This document shows positions 42,200 through 51,446 of a stretch of 64,000 bases of DNA, one piece after another. Below the pieces are notes generated by a model, which was given only the letters and a program-made list of their open reading frames with translations, searched no databases and was not told the origin of the DNA. The position numbers and the translations under genes are program-made. How positions within the stretch are numbered: position 1 is the first letter of the stretch; every line of letters begins with the position of its first letter. Origin of the DNA: Merdicola sp905200315 (GTDB lineage Bacteria; Bacillota; Clostridia; TANB77; CAG-508); assembly GCA_902461935.1 (NCBI GenBank), contig CABPZP010000005.1, positions 1-64,000 on the forward strand, written 5' to 3'.

Positions 42200-43780
42200 A
42201 TGTGGAAGATAAATGAAGTAAAAAAACAAGCAAGAAAAACTATTAAGAATAATGTGTGGACATTGCTTTTTGTAGGAATAATAATGACTTTTGTATTTGG
42301 AGAGTATAGAATTTCTAAAGATGGTTTTTCAAATTTAAAAACATTAGAATCGTTTATAAAAGGACAAGAAAAAGGAGAACAAGTAGAATTTTTCGATAAA
42401 GAAAATGATGAAGTATTAGTAAACAAATATGTTGATCAAATTATAAATCAATCTTTATTTGGAACTATAAATTCAAATATAACAGACTTTAACCAAAAAC
42501 ACAATGTTACAAAAGGAGTATTTTTTGAGGCTTTTGAAATACTAACAAAAGGACAAACTCAACTTCAAAAATTAGTAGATTCTGTAACAGACTATACAAC
42601 TAAATTAAAAATGGCAGAATTTTTAACAATGGCAATAGCAATAGGTGGTTTTATAATAAAAATATTTATAACAAACCCTATAACAGTAGGGGAAAGTAGA
42701 ATGTTTTTAGAGAGTAAAAATTATAATAAAACAAAAATAAAAAGACTATTGTATGCTTTCAAAAAAGAGAGATATTGGGGAAGTGTAAAAACAATATTTG
42801 TAAGAAATATATATAAAGATTTGTGGAATTTTACTATAATAGGAGGAATTATAAAATATTACTCATATAAAATGGTTCCATTTATAGTAGCGGAAAATCC
42901 AAAAATAAAACCAAATGAAGCCATAACACTTTCTAAAAATATGATGAATGGTAATAAATTAAAAGCGTTTTATTTAGATTTATCTTTTATAGGTTGGCAT
43001 ATTTTACAATATATAACCTTTGGACTTATTGGAATATATGTAAATCCATATGTAAAAGCAACATATTCTGAGTTATATGCAGAATTAAGAAAAGAATATA
43101 AAGAAAATAAAAAAGTAAATTATGAGTTATTAAATGATGATTTATTATTTGAGAGTAACGAACATTCAAAATATCCTTGTGAAGAAACGAAAAAATTAAA
43201 AATTGATTATAACAAAAATTACGAATTAACATCCATAATACTATTTTTCTTCACATTCTCATTTGTAGGATGGTTATGGGAAGTAGGATTATTCTTATTT
43301 GAAGATGGAATTTTTGTAAATAGAGGAACACTTTATGGTCCATGGCTACCAATATATGGAACAGGTTGTACCTTAATAATTTTATTAACAAAATTTAATT
43401 GTGTGAAAAAAATGCTAAAAAATCCACTTTTAACATTTAATGTAAATATGGTGGTATGTTCAATTATTGAATATGCAACCTCATGGTATATAGAAGTAAC
43501 ACAAGGAACAAGATATTGGGACTACACAGGAATATTTATGAACTTAAATGGAAGAATATGTTTAGAATGTGCATTATTCTTTGGATTTGGAAGTTGTATA
43601 TGTGTATACTTTGTAGCACCATTCTTAGAGAAAATGTTCCAAAAATTAACAAACAAAGTAAAAATAACAATATGCTTAATTTTAACAATGCTATTTACGG
43701 TGGATTCAATATATGCACATAAATACCCACATACAGGAGAAGGAATAACAGAACAAAATTCATCAACAACACAAAAATAA
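42200..43780 (+). CDS. DUF975 plus CmpB-type (putative ABC permease) membrane protein
   Basis: The 526-residue protein is a fusion. Residues 1-310 resemble DUF975: an N-terminal helix, then VGESRMFLESKNY and PFIVAENPKIKPNEAI with several membrane spans. Residues about 345-510 resemble the CmpB family (PF06541): SFVGWLWEVG, NRGTLYGPWLPIYG and several helices. Neither part has a proven function. A promoter-like TTGTAG...TAGAAT lies upstream. It runs into the next gene 13 bases later. Confidence 0.75.
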   Translation: MWKINEVKKQARKTIKNNVWTLLFVGIIMTFVFGEYRISKDGFSNLKTLESFIKGQEKGEQVEFFDKENDEVLVNKYVDQIINQSLFGTINSNITDFNQKHNVTKGVFFEAFEILTKGQTQLQKLVDSVTDYTTKLKMAEFLTMAIAIGGFIIKIFITNPITVGESRMFLESKNYNKTKIKRLLYAFKKERYWGSVKTIFVRNIYKDLWNFTIIGGIIKYYSYKMVPFIVAENPKIKPNEAITLSKNMMNGNKLKAFYLDLSFIGWHILQYITFGLIGIYVNPYVKATYSELYAELRKEYKENKKVNYELLNDDLLFESNEHSKYPCEETKKLKIDYNKNYELTSIILFFFTFSFVGWLWEVGLFLFEDGIFVNRGTLYGPWLPIYGTGCTLIILLTKFNCVKKMLKNPLLTFNVNMVVCSIIEYATSWYIEVTQGTRYWDYTGIFMNLNGRICLECALFFGFGSCICVYFVAPFLEKMFQKLTNKVKITICLILTMLFTVDSIYAHKYPHTGEGITEQNSSTTQK

Positions 43781-43793
43781 AATGGAGGAAAAA

Positions 43794-46085
43794 ATGACAA
43801 AAGAGATTAGCGATAAATTAAATATGGTAAAAGAAAAATTAAATTACATAGGTTTAAATTTAGAAGAAATACCAGAATTTTTAAGAAAAAATGAACAACT
43901 GGAATTTAAAACTATACACGAAAATGAATTTAAAAAATATAAAGTATACAAATTTATAGATGTAAGAGATATTCAAATATTAATAACACCTAAAAATAGA
44001 TTAGACCCAATAACAGAAAAACAAAAACAAGCTAAAAGAATAATTAATTATCTAGAACCAAAGGAAGAAGAAGACATTCCTTTACAGGCAGAATTTTTGC
44101 AAATGCTAAATAAAGTTGAAATACAAGATATTGAAAAAATAGATGAAATTCAAAAAGCTATAAACAAAAAGATTCCATTTAAAGTAGAATACGAAAATAA
44201 TTTTTTATGGGAAATATATTATTCAGAGGCATATAAAAAATACTTTATGCTAGTACCTCTTGAAGATTCAGATTATTCAAGTTTGTTCTATTTACTAAAA
44301 AAACAAATAGAAGCCAATAAAAGAAACAGAGCAAGTAAAATATTTGTACCAATATGTTTTATGGAGTATACAGGTGTATATTTGAAAAAAACAGAAATAG
44401 CAGATATAGAAAATAGTATGTGGTTATTTGCAGGAGATTGGCCTAATATTTATGAAGTATTTGATAAAAAAGATGTACTAACAATTCAAATAGTAGGAAA
44501 AACATTTGTATATGATAATTTAACAAGCGATTATAAAATTACACTAAAAACAAAAGAAGATGCAATAAAATTTTATAAATATATAAAAGCTTTATTCATA
44601 TTGCAAAGTGAATTGCCACATAAATATAAATTTATACCTAAAATAGATAGATATGGAAGTTTAGATTTATATTATGATGACAAGAAAATAAACTATGAAG
44701 ATTTACCAGAATTTATAAAAAAAGAATATGATAATACAATAAAAGAACTAGAACAAATAACAACTGAAGTAAACAATGCTAAAGAAGAAATAGAAGAAAA
44801 GAAAAAAATATCAAAACAAAAAGAAAAAGAATATTTTCAAAAGGAAAAAGAAATTACATTATATTTAGAATGTAAAAAAAGCTTTTTTGGGAAAATAAAA
44901 TATTTCTTTAAACATAAAAAAATGGTAAAACAAATAAACAAAGAAGAAGAGAAAACAGAAAAAACAAATATTGAAAAAGAAACCTATAGTGTAGAAGAAA
45001 AGCAATATTACAACATAGAGGATTTAATAAATATAAATAAAAGATATAATGAAATTGACTTAGAATATAAAAATTTAAAACTAGACATAGAAGCATTAGA
45101 TGAAAAAATTAGCATGATGGAAAGAAAAATAAAAAATGCTATTTTATATATTGAGGAAATAGATAAGCACAACAAAAGTATATTTGAATTTTGGAAGTTT
45201 ACAAATAAAGATGAAAAACAAGCATTAGCAGAAGGCACAGGAGAAGCGGAAGAAACAAAAAATATGAAAATAGAAAAAACTTTTAAAATTGAAACAGATT
45301 TTGAAGAATTTTCAATAAGAACAGATAGTAATCAAAGAAAAAAATTAACAAAAGAACAATGCGATGCAATATTTCTTACTCAAACAAATCTATTAGAACA
45401 AATAAATATAATAAAGGCATATGTTGGTAAAGATAAAAAAATAAGTAAAAAAGATGAAGCAATAATAAAAATAAAATTAGAAATGCTACAAGAAGAAGCG
45501 AATAAAAATCAAGAACTGTTTGAAAAAGAAGAATTTGATATTTTCGGAGGTCTATCAGAAGATCATACAAAAATAAAATACTTAAATGGTAAAAAACATA
45601 GAGAAACAGAAAGAAATAAATTTAAAATATTAGATCTTAATAAAAATACAAAGCCAGAAGAATATATACAAACTCTTAAAAAGTATATAGAAGAAATACA
45701 AAAAGCTTTAGAAACAAATACAGCAAGTGTAAGTATGCCAATATATAAGGTTACAGAGCAAAAATTAGAAGAAAAGAATTTTGAAATTTTTAATATAAAT
45801 ATAGAAAATACAATAGAAAAAAATCAAGAAGATAAACTAAATTTATATAAAATTAATATAAAAGAAATGGACAATATTGTATATTTAACTAATATAGTTT
45901 ATTACAATAATAATAACGAAACCTTGCCATTAGGAATGGATATAACAGACAAAGCATTAGTAGATTTAAATGAATATGAATTAGAACTTGTAAATAAAGA
46001 CACAATAAAATTAAATGAACAAGAAGGTTTATATAATAAAGTAAAAACTATAAATGTATATGAATACGATATATCTAAAAACTAA
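43794..46085 (+). CDS. Large coiled-coil protein of unknown function
   Basis: The 763-residue cytosolic protein has three parts. An N-terminal globular region (to about 330) contains FLWEIYYSEAYKKYFMLVP. A long charged coiled coil spans about 320-490, with a short basic segment SFFGKIKYFFKHKKM in the middle. A C-terminal globular region includes KLTKEQCDAIFLTQTNLLEQ. No family recognised. ATG 43794 is preferred over 43782 because the GGAGG lies between them. It is tightly linked to the membrane protein before it and deoB after it. Confidence 0.65.
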   Translation: MTKEISDKLNMVKEKLNYIGLNLEEIPEFLRKNEQLEFKTIHENEFKKYKVYKFIDVRDIQILITPKNRLDPITEKQKQAKRIINYLEPKEEEDIPLQAEFLQMLNKVEIQDIEKIDEIQKAINKKIPFKVEYENNFLWEIYYSEAYKKYFMLVPLEDSDYSSLFYLLKKQIEANKRNRASKIFVPICFMEYTGVYLKKTEIADIENSMWLFAGDWPNIYEVFDKKDVLTIQIVGKTFVYDNLTSDYKITLKTKEDAIKFYKYIKALFILQSELPHKYKFIPKIDRYGSLDLYYDDKKINYEDLPEFIKKEYDNTIKELEQITTEVNNAKEEIEEKKKISKQKEKEYFQKEKEITLYLECKKSFFGKIKYFFKHKKMVKQINKEEEKTEKTNIEKETYSVEEKQYYNIEDLININKRYNEIDLEYKNLKLDIEALDEKISMMERKIKNAILYIEEIDKHNKSIFEFWKFTNKDEKQALAEGTGEAEETKNMKIEKTFKIETDFEEFSIRTDSNQRKKLTKEQCDAIFLTQTNLLEQINIIKAYVGKDKKISKKDEAIIKIKLEMLQEEANKNQELFEKEEFDIFGGLSEDHTKIKYLNGKKHRETERNKFKILDLNKNTKPEEYIQTLKKYIEEIQKALETNTASVSMPIYKVTEQKLEEKNFEIFNINIENTIEKNQEDKLNLYKINIKEMDNIVYLTNIVYYNNNNETLPLGMDITDKALVDLNEYELELVNKDTIKLNEQEGLYNKVKTINVYEYDISKN

Positions 46086-46097
46086 GGAGGAAAAATT

Positions 46098-47282
46098 ATG
46101 AATAATAGATTTATTATAATGGTATTAGATGGATTTGGAGCTGGAGAAGCTCCAGATGCAGACAAATATGGAGACTGTGGAAGTGCAACTTTTCAGCACA
46201 TTTATGAGCAAACACACTTAGAATTACCAAATATGAAAAAGCTAGGAATATTCAATATAGATGGTATAAATCTAGAAAATAAAGAAGAAAATGTAATAGG
46301 TTGCTATGGAAAAGCACAAGAAAAAGCCGCTGGAAAAAATAGTCCAGTAGGGCATTGGGAAATGAGTGGATATGTAAATGAAGTTGCATTTGCAACATAT
46401 CCAAATGGATTTCCTGAAGAAATGATAGAAGAATTTAAACAAAAAACAGGATTACAAGGAACTTTATACAATGGGGTAGGTTCTGGAACAGATTTATTAA
46501 AAAAATATGGAGAAGAACATATGAAAACAGGGTATCCAATAGTGTATACTTCTGCAGATAGTGTATTTCAAATAGCTGCACATGAAGATATAATTCCTGT
46601 TGAAAAACTATATGAAATATGTAAAATAGCAAGAGAAATGTTAAATAATCCAAAATATAATGTTGGAACAGTTATAGCAAGACCATTTGTTGGAGATAAA
46701 GCAGAAAACTTCACAAGAACATATAATAGAAAAGACTTTGAAGCGGAAAACTTTGGAAGAACAATGTTAGATGTATTAAATGAAAACAACAAAAAAGTGT
46801 TAGCAATAGGAAAAATAAATGATTTATTCTCAGGAAGAGGAATAGAAAAAAGTATTCATACACAAGGAAATGCAGATGGAATAGAAAAAACAATAGAAGC
46901 AATAAAAGAAGACAACGAATATAAATTAATATATACAAATTTAGTAGACTTTGATATGCTTTATGGACACAGAAACAATGTAGAAGGATATGCAAAAGCT
47001 TTAGAATATTTTGATAGTAAATTGCCAGAAATAATGGAAAACATGAAGCAAGAAGATATATTAATAATAACAGCAGACCATGGAAACGACCCAGCAACAC
47101 CAAGCACAGACCATTCAAGAGAATATGTACCAATATTAGTATATGGAAAGAATTTAAAACAAAATATAAATTTAGGAACACGAAAAACCTATGCGGACAT
47201 AGCCTCAACAATATTAGATATGTGTGATTTAGAACAATTAAAATATGGGGAAAGCTTTAAAGAAGAAATAATAAAAAAATAG
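46098..47282 (+). CDS. deoB: Phosphopentomutase
   Basis: The 394-residue enzyme of the alkaline phosphatase fold has the metal site LDGFGAGEAPDADKYGD at the start, SPVGHWEM, and TADHGNDPATPSTDHSRE near the end. It interconverts ribose (or deoxyribose) 1- and 5-phosphates in nucleoside salvage. AAGGAGG precedes the ATG. Confidence 0.95.
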   Translation: MNNRFIIMVLDGFGAGEAPDADKYGDCGSATFQHIYEQTHLELPNMKKLGIFNIDGINLENKEENVIGCYGKAQEKAAGKNSPVGHWEMSGYVNEVAFATYPNGFPEEMIEEFKQKTGLQGTLYNGVGSGTDLLKKYGEEHMKTGYPIVYTSADSVFQIAAHEDIIPVEKLYEICKIAREMLNNPKYNVGTVIARPFVGDKAENFTRTYNRKDFEAENFGRTMLDVLNENNKKVLAIGKINDLFSGRGIEKSIHTQGNADGIEKTIEAIKEDNEYKLIYTNLVDFDMLYGHRNNVEGYAKALEYFDSKLPEIMENMKQEDILIITADHGNDPATPSTDHSREYVPILVYGKNLKQNINLGTRKTYADIASTILDMCDLEQLKYGESFKEEIIKK

Positions 47283-47312
47283 ATATATTACAGGTAAATT
47301 ATAAGTATAATA

Positions 47313-47341
47313 TTGTATACATAATTTAAATATGATATAAT
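47313..47341 (+). promoter_or_regulatory. Promoter of the 92-residue gene
   Basis: TTGTAT, 17 bases, TATAAT. Confidence 0.6.
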
Positions 47342-47389
47342 ATAGATATGTTTAATTGTTGACTTTTTATCAGAGACAGGAGGAAAAAT

Positions 47390-47668
47390 ATGAGGATGGA
47401 TAGATATGGCATCAAAGATAAAAATGAGAGATTTCTCGGAATATTAGAGATAAGAAAAATAAATCGGGAAATTTTAAAAATCTCTAAAATAAGCATAGGA
47501 GAAGACGAGAAATCACTTAGAAACGGAGAGGAAATTCGAAATTTTCTAGCTGACGAATATTCGGGAGTAAAGTATTTTCTTGTAGAGGAAAAAAACTTCT
47601 GGATAGGAGGAGCACTGGTTTCAATGAGCGTTCATGATAATGAGATGAAAGCGCTCATAAAAAAATGA
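47390..47668 (+). CDS. Unknown 92-residue protein with foreign-looking codons
   Basis: ATG follows AGGAGG. The protein (start MRMDRYGIKDKNERF) is small and charged, with one hydrophobic stretch near residue 72. Codon choice differs from the surroundings: CTC, ATC, CTG, CGA and CGG appear, and the gene is less AT-rich. It has its own promoter and terminator and lies next to a transposase remnant. Transfer from another genome is likely. No function known. Codon 26 is CGG, read in the zero frame. Confidence 0.6.
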   Translation: MRMDRYGIKDKNERFLGILEIRKINREILKISKISIGEDEKSLRNGEEIRNFLADEYSGVKYFLVEEKNFWIGGALVSMSVHDNEMKALIKK

Positions 47669-47670
47669 TA

Positions 47671-47711
47671 AAAACATCAAGGCTATATATTATAGCCTTG
47701 ATTATTTTTTT
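47671..47711 (+). terminator. Terminator of the 92-residue gene
   Basis: ATCAAGGCTATA pairs with TATAGCCTTGAT, then T residues. Confidence 0.85.
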
Positions 47712-47717
47712 ATTCAG

Positions 47718-48098
47718 ATAAAAAGTAAAGAAGATGTAATAAAAACGGCAAGATGTTACTTAGATAGATGGAGAATTGAAGAGTATTTCAAATTTAAAAA
47801 GCAAGAATATAACTTTGAAAATTTTAGAGTAAGAACATTGAAATCAATAAATAATTTAAATAAAATGCTCACATATGCAATTGGATTAGTAGCGATGCTT
47901 AGCGAAAAAATTGGAAAAAGAAAATTTGTAAATAAAATAATAAAAGAATCAAAATCTTTAAAAACGAATGTATATCTATGGTTTTATCAACTAGCAAGAG
48001 GAATATATAACATATTATCAAAGACAAGATGTGAAATAAGAGAATGGGAAAATATAAGAAAAACCAAAGAGTATGATGGACAGCTGTGCTTATTGTAG
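47718..48098 (+). pseudogene. Transposase remnant, IS4/DDE type, 3' end only
   Basis: A frame without a start reads CYLDRWRIEEYFKFKKQEY, the E region of IS4-type DDE transposases, and ends with a helical tail at TAG 48096-48098. The catalytic D residues lie in the missing 5' part. A terminator sits just upstream, so the insertion boundary is near 47712. Confidence 0.75.
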
Positions 48099-48120
48099 AG
48101 ATATTATTTACATAATGTTA

Positions 48121-48147
48121 ATAAACCTATTTTGTATAGGTTTATTA
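48121..48147. terminator. Hairpin after the transposase remnant
   Basis: AATAAACCTA pairs perfectly with TAGGTTTATT. It may be a terminator or part of the old element end. The rest of 48148-48387 shows no gene. Confidence 0.5.
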
Positions 48148-48387
48148 AGGGATGTTTAAAATAAAAGAATTGGTAGTATATGAATAAATATATCCATATT
48201 TTACCAATTATCTATTTTTAAATAATTTATTTCTGCAAAAAACCGAAACTTAAATAGCAAAAAATGTTGTATTATTATGTGAAATGTGCTAAAATAGATG
48301 AGTATGCAAATCTAAAAAATAAGAAAAGAAAAAAGGATTCCAGAGTATGTTTATAACAACTCATGGCTTGCTAAAAAATAATACTGG

Positions 48388-48420
48388 GACACAATGAATT
48401 TTATTTATTGTGTTCTTTTA
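48388..48420 (+). terminator. Hairpin before prmC
   Basis: ACACAAT pairs with ATTGTGT, followed by TTCTTTTA. It lies just before the prmC ribosome site and may act as terminator or attenuator. Confidence 0.5.
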
Positions 48421-48433
48421 TTTAGGAGACCAA

Positions 48434-49276
48434 ATGAACATAGAAGAAATATTAAAAAAAGAAATAAATAATTTAAAACAAAACAACATAGAAAATAGCA
48501 CATTAAAAGTAAAAATATTACTTGCAAATATACTAAATGTAAAAAAAGAATATTTATTAATACATAGTGAAGAGGAAGTAAAACAAGAAGATAAAATAAA
48601 ATATGAAAATAATATAAACGAATTAATAAAAGGAAAGCCTCTTCAATATATAACAAATAAACAAGAATTTATGGGGCTAAATTTCTATGTAGATGAAAAT
48701 GTTCTAATACCTCAACCAGATACGGAAATTCTAGTTGAAAAAGCAATTGAAATAGCGGAAACAACACAGAAAAATAAGATATTAGATATGTGCACAGGAA
48801 GCGGATGCATAGCAATATCATTAGCAAAAAATATAAATAATGCTCAAATAATAGCAACTGATATATCAAATAATGCCTTAAATGTTGCAAATAAAAATGC
48901 TATAAACCATAATGTAGAAAATAAAATAAAATTTATAAATTCAGATATGTTTAACAATATAGAAGAAAAGTTTGATATAATAGTTTCAAATCCACCATAT
49001 ATAGAAACGGTAACAATAAATAAACTAGAAATAGAAGTGCAAAATGAACCTCATTTAGCCTTAGATGGTGGAATAGATGGCCTAAAATTTTATAAGATAA
49101 TTGCTAATAATGCATTTAAATATTTGAACGAAAATGGCTATTTGTTACTTGAAATAGGCTATAATCAACAAGAAAGTGTAACGCAACTATTACAAGATAC
49201 AGGAAAATACAAAAACATAGAAACAATAAAAGATTTAGGTGGTAATTATAGAGTTGTAATTGCAAGAAAGGAATAA
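48434..49276 (+). CDS. prmC: Release-factor glutamine methyltransferase
   Basis: The 280-residue protein has an N-terminal helical domain, then the SAM site DMCTGSGCIAI (about residue 122) and the catalytic SNPPYIE (about 190), where NPPY binds the Gln of the release factor GGQ motif. TTTAGGAGA precedes the ATG, chosen over 48410. It is followed by whiA and hemW in one run. Confidence 0.92.
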   Translation: MNIEEILKKEINNLKQNNIENSTLKVKILLANILNVKKEYLLIHSEEEVKQEDKIKYENNINELIKGKPLQYITNKQEFMGLNFYVDENVLIPQPDTEILVEKAIEIAETTQKNKILDMCTGSGCIAISLAKNINNAQIIATDISNNALNVANKNAINHNVENKIKFINSDMFNNIEEKFDIIVSNPPYIETVTINKLEIEVQNEPHLALDGGIDGLKFYKIIANNAFKYLNENGYLLLEIGYNQQESVTQLLQDTGKYKNIETIKDLGGNYRVVIARKE

Positions 49277-49278
49277 AA

Positions 49279-50139
49279 ATGTCTTTTTCATCTGAAATAA
49301 AAGAAGAATTAAGCAAAACAAATAATTTAAAAAACAAAGAAGAGGTAAAATATGAATTTTTAGGTTATTTAATTTCTTCTAATATATCTATAAAAAAGAA
49401 TAAAATAGAATATTCAACAGAAAACGAATACAACATTAATAGACTAAACAAACTACTTAATAACTTAAATATAGATTACGATATATGTGTAAAAGGAAAT
49501 TTATTTGTAATTAAATTTGATATAGAAAATATAGAATATTATATAAATTTATTAAGCAATATAGAAAAAGAAAATCTAAAAAAAGCCTTTATAAGAGGCA
49601 GTTTTTTAGGTTCAGGTTCAATAAATGATCCTAAAAAAAAATATCATATAGAAGTTTCATTAGAAAATAAAGAATATGCAAATATCTTAAAAAATATTTT
49701 GAACGAGTTTAATATTATTTTTAAAGAATTAGAAAGAAAATCGAGTTATTCATTATATAGCAAAGATGGAGAAGAAATATCAAAATTTCTAGCTCTAATT
49801 GGTGCTTCAAAAGCGGTAATAAATTTTGAGGAAATACGTGTAATAAGAGATATTAGAAATAATGTAAATAGAAAAGTAAATTGTGAAACAGCAAATCTAA
49901 ATAAAACAGTTAATGCAGCCGTTAGGCAAATAGAAGATATTAAATTTATTTATAATTCAAAGGCAGAAGATAAACTTTCAGATAGTTTAAAAGAAATTGC
50001 AAATTTAAGAATGGAAAATCCAGACATAAGTTTAGTAGAACTTGGAAAATTATTAAAAGAGCCTATTGGAAAGTCTGGGGTAAACCATAGATTGAAAAAG
50101 ATTCAAGAAATAGCAAACGAATTAAGGGGAAATAAATGA
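49279..50139 (+). CDS. whiA: WhiA-family regulator
   Basis: The 286-residue protein has a LAGLIDADG-like N-terminal domain without nuclease residues (FIRGSFLGSGSINDP) and a C-terminal helix-turn-helix (SLVELGKLLKEPIGKSGVNHR). WhiA proteins affect division and chromosome segregation in Firmicutes. The usual partners yvcJ and yvcK are absent here. It overlaps hemW by 4 bases (ATGA). Confidence 0.92.
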   Translation: MSFSSEIKEELSKTNNLKNKEEVKYEFLGYLISSNISIKKNKIEYSTENEYNINRLNKLLNNLNIDYDICVKGNLFVIKFDIENIEYYINLLSNIEKENLKKAFIRGSFLGSGSINDPKKKYHIEVSLENKEYANILKNILNEFNIIFKELERKSSYSLYSKDGEEISKFLALIGASKAVINFEEIRVIRDIRNNVNRKVNCETANLNKTVNAAVRQIEDIKFIYNSKAEDKLSDSLKEIANLRMENPDISLVELGKLLKEPIGKSGVNHRLKKIQEIANELRGNK

Positions 50140-51254
50140 AAAAAATAGGAATATATATTCATATACCTTTTTGTGCAAAAAAATGTAACTATTGTGATTT
50201 TATTTCATTTGAAAATATGAAACCTAGAGAAAACGAATATATACAAGCATTAAAAAAAGAAATAATAGAAAATAACAATAGCCAGTATATGGTAAATACT
50301 ATTTATATAGGAGGGGGAACCCCTTCTTATATTAACAGTAAAAGTATTGTAGAAATTATAAATACCATAAAGAAAAATTATGAAATAAATAAAAATGCAG
50401 AAATTACAATAGAAGTAAATCCAGGAACAGTAAACAGAGAAAAGTTAGAGGAGTATATAAAAGTAGGAATTAATAGAATAAGTATTGGTTTGCAATCTAC
50501 AAACAATAAATTGCTAAAAACTATAGGAAGAATTCATACATATGAACAATTTTTAGAAACCTATAAACTAGCACAAGAAGTTGGTTTTAAAAATATAAAT
50601 GTAGATTTAATGCTTGCATTACCAAACCAAACAATTAAAAATTTAGAAGATTCTGTAGATAAAATAATAAAATTAAATCCAAACCATATATCTATTTATT
50701 CATTAATTCTAGAAGAAAAAACTAAAATGTATAACGATGTAATGGCAGGAAAATATGTACTTCCAGAAGATAATTTCGAAAGAAAAATGTATTGGCTTGT
50801 AAAAAATAAATTAGAAAGAAGCGGATATATTCATTATGAAATATCAAACTTTGCTCAAAAAGGCTATGAATCAAAACACAATTCAGACTGTTGGGAGCAA
50901 AAAGAATACTTAGGATTTGGACTTGCAGCACATTCATATCTTAACAAGAAAAGATATTCAAATACTACTAATTTTAATGAATATATTGAAGATTATAAGA
51001 AATATATAAACATAGAAGAAGAGCAAAATAAAGAATACGAACAAAAAGAATATATGATGTTAGGATTAAGAAAAATAGAAGGAGTAAACATACAAAAATT
51101 TAAAAATAAATTCATGGAAAATCCTTTATACATATACAAAAATGAAATAGAAAAATTAGTAAGCGAAAAACTTTTAGAAATAGATTTAAATAATATAAAA
51201 TTAACTAAAAAAGGAATAGACTTAGCAAATTTAGTGTGGGAAGAATTTGTATAA
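50136..51254 (+). CDS. hemW: HemW-type radical SAM protein (heme chaperone family)
   Basis: The 372-residue protein starts IGIYIHIPFCAKKCNYCDF, with CxxxCxxC for the iron-sulfur cluster. It has YIGGGTPSYI, IEVNPGTV, ISIGLQS and a HemW-like C-terminal domain. It is a homologue of oxygen-independent coproporphyrinogen oxidase but of the HemW type, thought to carry heme. Often found in organisms without heme synthesis. Confidence 0.92.
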   Translation: MKKIGIYIHIPFCAKKCNYCDFISFENMKPRENEYIQALKKEIIENNNSQYMVNTIYIGGGTPSYINSKSIVEIINTIKKNYEINKNAEITIEVNPGTVNREKLEEYIKVGINRISIGLQSTNNKLLKTIGRIHTYEQFLETYKLAQEVGFKNINVDLMLALPNQTIKNLEDSVDKIIKLNPNHISIYSLILEEKTKMYNDVMAGKYVLPEDNFERKMYWLVKNKLERSGYIHYEISNFAQKGYESKHNSDCWEQKEYLGFGLAAHSYLNKKRYSNTTNFNEYIEDYKKYINIEEEQNKEYEQKEYMMLGLRKIEGVNIQKFKNKFMENPLYIYKNEIEKLVSEKLLEIDLNNIKLTKKGIDLANLVWEEFV

Positions 51255-51274
51255 AATTTAAAAGAAAACATAAA

Positions 51275-51338
51275 ATATGCCATATAAATTCGAGAAAGTA
51301 AGGAACAAAATTGATTTTTAGGAACTTATATGGTATGT
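51275..51338. repeat. Imperfect inverted repeat after hemW
   Basis: ATATGCCATATAA and TTATATGGTAT lie about 40 bases apart in inverted order. It may be a terminator-like structure or the trace of a small insertion. Confidence 0.35.
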
Positions 51339-51362
51339 TTATAGAAAAGTTAAATAAAAAAA

Positions 51363-51391
51363 TTGAAAAGAAAAATATGTTAATATATAAT
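51363..51391 (+). promoter_or_regulatory. Promoter of the discoidin-like surface protein
   Basis: TTGAAA, 17 bases, TATAAT, about 55 bases before ATG 51447. Confidence 0.55.
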
Positions 51392-51446
51392 TTAATTGTT
51401 TATTAGATATAATTAAAAATAAAAACAAAAGAAAAGGAGATAAAAA

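Noticed and set aside
47390..47668. Reading the CGG at 47465 as another +1 site
   Set aside because: The +1 frame stops after three codons, while the zero frame stays open and protein-like for a further 67 codons. It counts against, not for, the recoding idea.
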